A stretch of 64,000 nt of DNA from Planktothrix sp. PCC 11201 (GTDB lineage: Bacteria > Cyanobacteriota > Cyanobacteriia > Cyanobacteriales > Microcoleaceae), in the NCBI RefSeq assembly GCF_900009135.1, contig NZ_LT797710.1:606913-670912 (forward strand), written 5' to 3'. The position numbers were made by a program, and so were the translations under genes. Shown piece after piece: positions 51,160 to 61,782 of this stretch. The notes under the pieces are model-generated. The model saw only the letters and a program-made list of their open reading frames with translations, was not told the origin of the DNA and made no database searches. Position 1 is the first letter of the stretch, and each line of letters starts with the position of its first letter.

Positions 51160-52839
51160 TTAACTTTCTGCAATTCGATCTAAGCGTTCTCGAATAGCCA
51201 AATTAAAGAGCGATCGCACCGACATCCATAAGCCAAATAGGGATAAAACCAAGACAAAAACCGCCCATCCTTGATAATTTCCAATTAATAAAATCGCTCC
51301 AGCAACTAAAGTAAATCCTGTCCAACAGATATAAATTAAAGTTTTAATCGCTAAATTAATTCGTCTTAAAGCGCGATCGCTTTCCACAGACCTGACCCGA
51401 ATTTGTAACTCTCCTTCCTCCAAACGTTCTTCTAAACGACGAATTAACACCTCTGATTTGCTCGGTTGTTGTAATCTAAACTTAATAAAATCTCGCGCCT
51501 GTTTTGCTAACTCTCCGACTAAATTACCCCGTCCTTGAGAAATAGTCAAACTCTTAACAAAAGGTTCGGCGCAAGCAACTAAACTATATTTAGGATCTAA
51601 ATTTCTCGCCAAACCATCTAAAGTAGTTAAAGACTTTAAAATAAACATCATTTGAGCGGGTAAACGGAAAGGTTGTTGCTCAAACATGATATAAATTTCT
51701 TCTTTAATTTGATTGAACATCTGAAAATCAACAGGTTTTTCCGTAAATTCTTCCAATAAAAACTTAACCATTTTTCTAACAGGTTTCATATCAGATACAG
51801 GCTCAATTAATCCAATATCAACTAAAGTCGTTAACACCACATCGGTATCTTTTTTTAACACGGCAAAAAAGGCTTTAATCATCTGATCCTTAGCCAAGGC
51901 TTTTACTTCTGCCATCATGCCAAAATCATAAAAAATCAAATTTCCATCAACACTAACGGCAATATTTCCCGGGTGAGGGTCAGCTTGGAAAAAACCATCC
52001 TGAAGAATTTGTTTTAAATAACAACAAATCCCCAACTGATTGATCCGTTTAACATCAATTCCATAGGCAATTAATTGATCTCGATCATCAGCTTTAATTC
52101 CAGGTAAATATTGCATCGTTAAAACCTTATGGGTAGTATACTTCCAATAAACTTTAGGAACCAAAATACCCGGATAATTTTTAAAATTTTCTCTAAATCT
52201 TTCGGCATTTTTACCTTCTTTTATATAATCAATTTCTTGATATAAAATCATAAAAAACTCATTATATAGCTCATCTAAGTTATAAAGTTTTGACCAGCTA
52301 AAATGCCGCTGACAAAACTGAATGATTCGCCGTACCGCTTGTACATCTAAATCAAATAGTTCTTTTAAACCCGGGCGCTGAACTTTAACAATGACATCCT
52401 CGCCCGTGTGCAGTCTGGCTTTATGAACTTGTCCTAAACTAGCGGCAGCTAGGGGTTGTTCATCAAAATCTCGATATAATGTAAATAAAGAATGACCTAA
52501 TTCCGCCTCAATAATAGCGACGGCTTCATCGGTACTAAAAGCAGGAACTTGATCCTGTAGTTTTTCCAATTCTTCAACATATTCCAGGGGTAAAATATCG
52601 GCTCTTGTTGATAGAGCTTGTCCTATTTTAATAAAAGTTGGCCCTAACTCTAAGAGAGTTTTAACTAACCAAATGGCTCGTTTTTGTTTCTGTTGATTGG
52701 TCTGATTTGCTAAGGTTTTATCCCACCACAAAAAGAACATAAACGACCCGCAGGCAGTAAATACATCTAATTGTCTCGTCAATGGAGAATATCGAGTTTT
52801 TTGCCAACGCAGGGGTTTAGAATCAATGGGTGTAAGCAT
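51160..52839 (-). CDS. ABC1/UbiB-family atypical kinase, second copy
   Basis: A 559-residue ABC1 protein with KIGQ (TFIKIGQALSTRADIL), AAASLGQVHKARL, VKVQRPG, and DPHPGN plus IFYDFGMM. Two C-terminal hydrophobic segments (IKTLIYICWTGFTLVAGAIL, WAVFVLVLSLFGLWMSVRSL) anchor it to membrane, as in other UbiB proteins. It is homologous to, but clearly distinct from, the copy at 46044-47792. A role in quinone or tocopherol metabolism is family inference. Convergent with the VapC-like gene (3 bp between stops). Confidence 0.9.
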   Translation of the reverse strand: MLTPIDSKPLRWQKTRYSPLTRQLDVFTACGSFMFFLWWDKTLANQTNQQKQKRAIWLVKTLLELGPTFIKIGQALSTRADILPLEYVEELEKLQDQVPAFSTDEAVAIIEAELGHSLFTLYRDFDEQPLAAASLGQVHKARLHTGEDVIVKVQRPGLKELFDLDVQAVRRIIQFCQRHFSWSKLYNLDELYNEFFMILYQEIDYIKEGKNAERFRENFKNYPGILVPKVYWKYTTHKVLTMQYLPGIKADDRDQLIAYGIDVKRINQLGICCYLKQILQDGFFQADPHPGNIAVSVDGNLIFYDFGMMAEVKALAKDQMIKAFFAVLKKDTDVVLTTLVDIGLIEPVSDMKPVRKMVKFLLEEFTEKPVDFQMFNQIKEEIYIMFEQQPFRLPAQMMFILKSLTTLDGLARNLDPKYSLVACAEPFVKSLTISQGRGNLVGELAKQARDFIKFRLQQPSKSEVLIRRLEERLEEGELQIRVRSVESDRALRRINLAIKTLIYICWTGFTLVAGAILLIGNYQGWAVFVLVLSLFGLWMSVRSLFNLAIRERLDRIAES

Positions 52840-52904
52840 GGGAAATCTGAGATAAGAATAAATAGAATTTTAATGGTTAGAAATAGGCTTGTATGATCCT
52901 AATT

Positions 52905-54551
52905 TCAAGTTTTAATGGAGAACTTTCGAGCTAAGGCACTGCGAGGTAAAACACGCTGAACTTCTTCAACGGTGGTGGCTCCAGTTGTTACTTTTTCAAT
53001 AGCGGCAATTCGGAAGGATAAAAAGCCTGTTTCATGTAAATAACGATGTAATTCTGTCAGAGTTCCTTCATAAATAATTTGACGAATTCGATCATCAACA
53101 GCCAATAATTCTACAATTGCTTCTCGCCCCGAATAGCCAGAATAAAAACAGTTAGAACAGCCTCGACCTTTGCGCCAACCGTCAGTTTTTACTTCTTTTA
53201 ATTCTAACCCTAACAGGTCTAAATCCGTCGCCGTTGGGCTATAGGATTCCGCGCAGTGGGGGCAAACACGACGGGTTAAACGTTGTCCCACAATTCCTAA
53301 TAAGGCATCACTAATTAACCCCGGATCGGGGCCAATATCTTTTAAGCGGGGAATCGCACCAATGGCATCATTTGTATGCAAGGTTGTTAATACTAAATGA
53401 CCGGTTAATGCAGCACGAATAGCGGTATCTGCCGTATCTTGATCTCGAATTTCTCCCACCATAATAATATCAGGATCTTGTCGTAAAATAGCGCGTAATC
53501 CGGCAGCAAAAGTCATCCCGGCTCGTTCATGAACTTGGGTTTGAGTAATACCTGATAAGATATATTCAACCGGATCTTCAACGGTGACAACATTAACATT
53601 TTCGGTGGCAACGGCTAATAAACTATTATAAAGGGTACTGGTTTTTCCTGACCCTGTGGGCCCGGTAAAAATAATCATTCCCTGGGGTTGACAGAGCCAA
53701 CTTTTATAAATATTTAATGTGGTTTCCGAGAAGCCTAAATCCTGTAATCCAGAGAAAGGATTTTCTTGGGGTAATAATCGAATTACAGCCTTTTCACCCC
53801 CGACACAGGGCAGGGTACTAACCCGCATATCAAGGGCAACTTCTAAGTCTTGTCCTGATACATAATTCTCCCCAATTCTGCCATCTTGGGGGCGACGACT
53901 TTCGGCAATATCCATATTTGACATAACTTTAATTGCCACAATAACTTTACGTCCAATATCCGAAGGTAAGAGCGTAATATTGCGAAGTAAACCATCAATT
54001 CGATAACGAACTCTTAAACCCTCCTGGGAAGGTTCTAAATGAATATCACTGGCACGATTTCTTAAAGCTCCTGAAATTAAAGTTTTAATTCGAGTCAGTT
54101 GATCTGCGGCTTTTGATAAATATAATTCGGTGGTTTCACTAACGTTTTCCGATTCTAATTCTCCCGTTAATGGGTTAATTAAGGGGCTGGAAGTAATTCG
54201 ATGGGGATCGAGATGTTGGGCATGATACCAAGCCCGATAACTCTTATCATCAATGGGGATAATTTTAATATCAGAAAAAGTGCGATCGCCCATCAGGGTA
54301 AGTGCGTCCATGGAGACTTCTACCGGACATCCCAAATAATAGCAATTTTGCCATAATAATAAGGGAATGACCGGGGGCAAAATATTTTTATCTGGAAATT
54401 CGCGAAAAAATCTAAAACTAACATCCCGATCCAATAATTTTAGATTCAAAATTTTTTGATCATCGACTAAATTTTTTAATGCTTGTTCACAGGTAATACT
54501 CTGATTTCTCAGTTGTTGCCAAGCGGATAAAACAGGTGTTCTTGCAGTCAT
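52905..54551 (-). CDS. GspE/PilB-family type II secretion / type IV pilus ATPase
   Basis: A 548-residue hexameric ATPase of the PilB/GspE type. The N-terminal N1/N2 region is short. The ATPase core shows the Walker A GPTGSGKTSTLY, Asp box and Walker B IIMVGEIRDQDTADTA, His box LVLTTLHTNDA, and a tetra-Cys zinc site (CPHC ... CSNC near residues 417-455). It is shorter at the N-terminus than the main PilB (about 670 residues) and resembles the second PilB-like protein of cyanobacteria. No pilus operon partners are near. It probably powers pilus extension or secretion at the inner membrane. Confidence 0.88.
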   Translation of the reverse strand: MTARTPVLSAWQQLRNQSITCEQALKNLVDDQKILNLKLLDRDVSFRFFREFPDKNILPPVIPLLLWQNCYYLGCPVEVSMDALTLMGDRTFSDIKIIPIDDKSYRAWYHAQHLDPHRITSSPLINPLTGELESENVSETTELYLSKAADQLTRIKTLISGALRNRASDIHLEPSQEGLRVRYRIDGLLRNITLLPSDIGRKVIVAIKVMSNMDIAESRRPQDGRIGENYVSGQDLEVALDMRVSTLPCVGGEKAVIRLLPQENPFSGLQDLGFSETTLNIYKSWLCQPQGMIIFTGPTGSGKTSTLYNSLLAVATENVNVVTVEDPVEYILSGITQTQVHERAGMTFAAGLRAILRQDPDIIMVGEIRDQDTADTAIRAALTGHLVLTTLHTNDAIGAIPRLKDIGPDPGLISDALLGIVGQRLTRRVCPHCAESYSPTATDLDLLGLELKEVKTDGWRKGRGCSNCFYSGYSGREAIVELLAVDDRIRQIIYEGTLTELHRYLHETGFLSFRIAAIEKVTTGATTVEEVQRVLPRSALARKFSIKT

Positions 54552-54757
54552 AATAGGTTAACAATAGGATCAATATAATCCGATAGAAAATCGAGTCAAT
54601 AAATACATCAGTTATCTAGTATAATTATACAGGTAAAGTATAGATTTTGAACTTAACTCTCCTTAAATCTGTCTTCTTTGTATCGTAAGTACACAATTGA
54701 CACATAATAGAGAAGGAACTCCCATCTGACAATGTTATTCGCTCAACGGTTAAGCTT

Positions 54758-56446
54758 ATGAAAAGACGCTCATTTCCTAAGATTTTGGTGATTGGTCTGG
54801 TCGTTTTGGGACTCCTGGGAATTGGGGGGGTTTATAAATTATCGGGTCAAAACCCGGCTGCTTTAGTCACAGGTAGCACAAAAACAGCACCAGAGGCGGC
54901 AATGTTTGTTCCTCGGACGGCTCCAGCGATGGTTTCATTATTAGTAAATCCCGATCGGTTAGAATCAGTGGGAAAGATTTTAACCTTTTCTCAAAAAAGT
55001 AATAATAATCGGATTCAACTGAACTCTATTAAAGAAAGTCTTTTAGCAAATACGGGGTTAAATTATGGGCGGGATATTCAACCATGGTTAGGGAATGAAA
55101 TAACTTGGGCATTAATTACTCCCGATCTAGATCGGTTAGCTAATAATGGTCAACAACCTGGATATTTTGTCGCTTTATCAACCCAAAACTCAAAAAAAAG
55201 TCAAGAGATTTTAGATGAATTTTGGCAAAAACAAGTGGGTGCTGGTTTAGATATTATTCAAGATCAATATCGAGGGGTTAAACTCATTTATCGTCGTCCC
55301 TTTCAAGGAACAATTGATGATGCACCGACTTTAGTTATGGCTACAATTAATGATCGCTTTGTGTTATTTGCCAACTATCCTAAAGTGATGAAAGAAGCCT
55401 TAAATACGATACAAGCGAATCTCAATTTAAGTCAATCTGAATCCTATCAAAAAGCCTTACAAGAATTAAAACCTGGGGGAGTGGGATTTGGATTTTTTAA
55501 TTTAGGAGATTGGCAATTAGTAACTGACCCAACAGACGAATTTGTTGGTCAAAAACCGAGTTTAGCCGTATCTTTAGGGATTAATTCTCAAGGATTATTA
55601 GCGGAAACAGCGTTAATTGCTACCGTAGAGGAAGATACAACCCAACCATCTCCAGCTTTTTCTCAACCCGTAGAAGCATTAAACTATATTAGTTCTAATA
55701 GTCCGTTATTAATTGCAGGAAAAGACTTAAATCAACTCTGGACAGATTTCTCTGCTATTGTTGCAGCTAATAAACCTTTAGAACAATTTATTACCCAACC
55801 CATAGCCGGAATTAAAGCTCTATGGGGTTTAGATTTACCTCAAGATATTTTTAGTTGGGTGACAGGAGAATATGCCTTAGCGGTAGTTCCCCATAGTAAG
55901 GAAAAATGGGATTGGGTGTTTGTAGCAGAACGTCCAGAAAATGCTAATCTAGCCATTGAAAATTTAGATAAAATAGCGACAGAACAAGGCTATAGTTTGG
56001 GATCATTTAATCTTAATAATAATACCCTTTCAGCCTGGACAAAGTTAACCCCTATGGTTTTGGAGAAAAAAGATAAGGCCAAAACTCAAACTAGATTAAT
56101 TGAAGCCACTGCAAAAGGAGTACATTCAACCATAGGGAAATATGAAATTTTTACAACTTCTGTAGAAGCAATGGATGAGGTTTTAGGATTGTCAACAACG
56201 GAAAATCTGATTACTAAAGATCCCGATTTTAAGGCTAGTATTGAAGTTTTACCTCAAATCAATGATGGTTATTTCTATCTCAATTGGCTAACCAGTCGCA
56301 ATTTCCTGAATCAACAATTCCCCTTGTTTAAGTTAGTGGAACTTTCAGCTAAACCGTTTTTTGATAATTTGCGATCGTTTACCATTAGTAGTAGTGATCG
56401 CGTGGGGAATGTTCAACACGCAACGGTATTTTTAAGACTGCGTTAG
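54758..56446 (+). CDS. DUF3352 domain protein (membrane-anchored)
   Basis: A 562-residue protein conserved in cyanobacteria as DUF3352. A signal anchor (ILVIGLVVLGLLGIGGVYKL) at the N-terminus follows MKRRS. The remainder is a large soluble extracytoplasmic region: AAMFVPRTAPAMVSLLVNPD, LGNEITWALITPDLDRL, and a second repeat-like half with INDGYFYLNWLTSRNFLNQQ. The function is not known. It is divergent from the ATPase gene at 52905. Confidence 0.82.
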   Translation: MKRRSFPKILVIGLVVLGLLGIGGVYKLSGQNPAALVTGSTKTAPEAAMFVPRTAPAMVSLLVNPDRLESVGKILTFSQKSNNNRIQLNSIKESLLANTGLNYGRDIQPWLGNEITWALITPDLDRLANNGQQPGYFVALSTQNSKKSQEILDEFWQKQVGAGLDIIQDQYRGVKLIYRRPFQGTIDDAPTLVMATINDRFVLFANYPKVMKEALNTIQANLNLSQSESYQKALQELKPGGVGFGFFNLGDWQLVTDPTDEFVGQKPSLAVSLGINSQGLLAETALIATVEEDTTQPSPAFSQPVEALNYISSNSPLLIAGKDLNQLWTDFSAIVAANKPLEQFITQPIAGIKALWGLDLPQDIFSWVTGEYALAVVPHSKEKWDWVFVAERPENANLAIENLDKIATEQGYSLGSFNLNNNTLSAWTKLTPMVLEKKDKAKTQTRLIEATAKGVHSTIGKYEIFTTSVEAMDEVLGLSTTENLITKDPDFKASIEVLPQINDGYFYLNWLTSRNFLNQQFPLFKLVELSAKPFFDNLRSFTISSSDRVGNVQHATVFLRLR

Positions 56447-56451
56447 TTGCT

Positions 56452-56487
56452 CCCAGAAACCCTGTTTCTAAGAAACCGGGTTTCTGT
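56452..56487. repeat. Short GAAACC/GGTTTC palindrome block
   Basis: CCCAGAAACCCTGTTTCTAA then GAAACCGGGTTTCTGTC, the same type of block as the arms of 4519-4588, in front of a ParD-like gene. Confidence 0.6.
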
Positions 56488-56520
56488 CTAAACTGTAAAT
56501 TTAAAATCAGAGGTTAAACG

Positions 56521-56766
56521 ATGAACTTACTAAATCTTTCTCTCCCTGAGTCAATTCAAACTTTTGTTGAACAACAAGTTGCTAAAGGAGGTTATGGTAA
56601 TGCTAACGAGTATATCCTAGATTTACTGCGTCAAGAACAAGTAAAAATAGAACGAGTTGAATCTTTATTATTAGAAGGGTTAGAAAGTGGTGAACCGATA
56701 GAGTTAACAGATGAATGGTGGGATCAAAAACGTTCTCAATTAATACAACATTTTCAACCAGAGTAA
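56521..56766 (+). CDS. ParD-type antitoxin
   Basis: An 81-residue ParD/CC2985-like protein: ribbon-helix-helix start MNLLNLSLPESIQTFVEQQV followed by GGYGNANEYILDLLRQEQVK, and a helical acidic tail (LLLEGLESGEPIELTDEWWD). It should bind its own promoter and neutralise a ParE toxin. The toxin gene downstream survives only as its C-terminal half, so this antitoxin is probably an orphan. The ATG is fixed by the RHH start. Confidence 0.85.
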   Translation: MNLLNLSLPESIQTFVEQQVAKGGYGNANEYILDLLRQEQVKIERVESLLLEGLESGEPIELTDEWWDQKRSQLIQHFQPE

Positions 56767-56911
56767 TGTTCGTTTAGAGGAGTTAAGGAGATGGTCAGTT
56801 AAAGGATTTGAAAAGTATTTAATCTTTTATTTATCCTTTGAAGATCGGATTTTAATTGTTCGCATTCTTCACTCGACTAGAGATATTGAAAGAATTTTAA
56901 AAGAAGAATAA
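56765..56911 (+). pseudogene. Truncated ParE/RelE-type toxin (C-terminal half)
   Basis: Frame NVRLEELRRWSVKGFEKYLI leads to FEDRILIVRILHSTRDIERI and a stop. These are the C-terminal strands and last helix of ParE/RelE toxins (WSVKGFEKYLIFY, ILIVRILHSTRDI). No start codon or N-terminal half exists; the piece begins right at the stop of the ParD gene. About 50 N-terminal residues are deleted, so toxin activity is expected to be lost. Confidence 0.8.
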
Positions 56912-56936
56912 CGGTTGACTATTCTTGATCAAAACA

Positions 56937-56960
56937 AGCGAGCGAGGACGCTCGCACTAC
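56937..56960. repeat. 24-bp palindromic repeat, second identical copy
   Basis: Identical to 28038-28061 (AGCGAGCGAGGACGCTCGCA plus CTAC). It lies between the ParE remnant and an aminotransferase stop. Confidence 0.75.
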
Positions 56961-56966
56961 TACAAT

Positions 56967-58118
56967 TTAACGATTTAAAACCCGTTTTAACGCGGATAAT
57001 AATAACAGAACATTTTCAGGACGGCTATTATATCCCATCAGTCCCACTCGCCAAACTTGACCCGCTAATTCTCCTAAACCATTGCCAATTTCAATATTAT
57101 ATTCCGTTAAAAGTTGACGAGAAATAGCTTTTCCATCCACTCCTTCAGGAATACGAACAGTTGTTAATGTGGGTAAACGATAATCTTCATGAACATGACA
57201 AACTAATCCCAAATCATGTAACCCCTCCCATAATAATTTAGCATTAGTTAGATGACGATTCCAACTCGCTTCTAATCCTTCTTGTGCTAAAATTCTGAGG
57301 GCTTCTCGCAAGGCATAATTCATATTAACCGGGGCGGTATGATGATAAACTCGATCCTGACCCCAATATTGAGAAAGCAGAGAAACATCTAAATACCAAT
57401 TCGCCACTTTTGTTGGACGTTTTTTTAAGATTTCAACAGCCCGAGGACTCATGGTAAACGGCCCCAAACCGGGGGGACAACCTAAGCCTTTCTGACTACA
57501 ACTATAGGATAAATCCACACCCCAAGTATCCAAAAATAGTGGCACACCCCCTAAACTGGTGACGGTATCTACTAATAGCAAACAATCAAATTCTCGACAC
57601 AATTCTCCCAACCCTTCCAACGGTTGACGGGCGCCTGTCGAGGTTTCTGCATGAACTAGGGCCAACACCTTGGGACGATGGGTTTCTAACCCTTGCCGCA
57701 GTTCTTCTAAACTAAAAACTCGCCCCCAAGGTTTAACTAATTTTCGCACATCAGCCCCATAACGGCCCGCCATATCCACCAAACGATGGCCAAAATACCC
57801 CATCACCGCCACTAAAACCACATCCCCAGGTTCAACAATATTCGCCAGCGTTGCTTCCATAGCAGCACTTCCGGTGCCACTCATGGGGATAGTCATGGGG
57901 TTATCCGTTTGCCAAGCGTAGCGCAGCAGGGTTTGTACCTCGTCCATCAGTTGCAAAAAATAGGGGTCAAGGTGTCCGACGGGGGGCATGGCCAGTGCCT
58001 GCAATACCCGGGGGTTGGCATTGGATGGCCCCGGCCCTAACAATAGACGGGGCGGGAGATTCAATTCCGGGGGAATAATGCGGTTTTTATTATTAACGGA
58101 GGCAGAAACTGTATTCAT
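56967..58118 (-). CDS. Alanine-glyoxylate / serine-pyruvate-type aminotransferase
   Basis: A 383-residue class V PLP aminotransferase. Signature parts: LLLGPGPSNANPRVLQALAM near the N-terminus, MSGTGSAAMEATLANIVEPG, HAETSTGARQPLEGL, LLVDTVTSLGGVPL, and the PLP lysine in SCSQKGLGCPPGLGP. Family members interconvert glyoxylate, serine, alanine and pyruvate and act in photorespiration; cyanobacterial ones were once named soluble hydrogenase small subunit. Start ATG 58118. No operon partner is visible. Confidence 0.9.
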   Translation of the reverse strand: MNTVSASVNNKNRIIPPELNLPPRLLLGPGPSNANPRVLQALAMPPVGHLDPYFLQLMDEVQTLLRYAWQTDNPMTIPMSGTGSAAMEATLANIVEPGDVVLVAVMGYFGHRLVDMAGRYGADVRKLVKPWGRVFSLEELRQGLETHRPKVLALVHAETSTGARQPLEGLGELCREFDCLLLVDTVTSLGGVPLFLDTWGVDLSYSCSQKGLGCPPGLGPFTMSPRAVEILKKRPTKVANWYLDVSLLSQYWGQDRVYHHTAPVNMNYALREALRILAQEGLEASWNRHLTNAKLLWEGLHDLGLVCHVHEDYRLPTLTTVRIPEGVDGKAISRQLLTEYNIEIGNGLGELAGQVWRVGLMGYNSRPENVLLLLSALKRVLNR

Positions 58119-61536
<3,418 letters not shown>

Positions 61537-61617
61537 AATCAGTGATCAGTGATCAGTAAACAGTTATCAGTGCAAGAGTTAATAGTCAAGAGTTAGTTAA
61601 CTGATAACTAATAACTG

Positions 61618-61679
61618 GTAGGGGCGGGTTCTTTTAGAGCTTTGTTGATCACCGCGCATCTCGATGAACCCGCCCCTAC
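61618..61679 (+). repeat. 62-bp palindromic element, copy B
   Basis: GTAGGGGCGGGTTCTTTTAG at the left and GAACCCGCCCCTAC at the right, with GATCACCGCGCATCTCGAT inside. Flanked by CAGTTATCAGT-type repeats like copy A (45955-46016), to which it is inverted. Confidence 0.85.
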
Positions 61680-61696
61680 AACCGATCACTGATTAT

Positions 61697-61727
61697 ATCC
61701 CTCTGTGTTGCTATGGAGGGATTTTTG
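61697..61727 (+). terminator. Intrinsic terminator of apcE
   Basis: Stem ATCCCTC / GAGGGAT around GTGTTGCTATG, followed by TTTTTG, about 160 bp after the apcE stop. Confidence 0.75.
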
Positions 61728-61782
61728 TTGCCAAATTATATAGCAATCCTATTTGAGTTGTATTCAAAATTCCTGTTCAACT

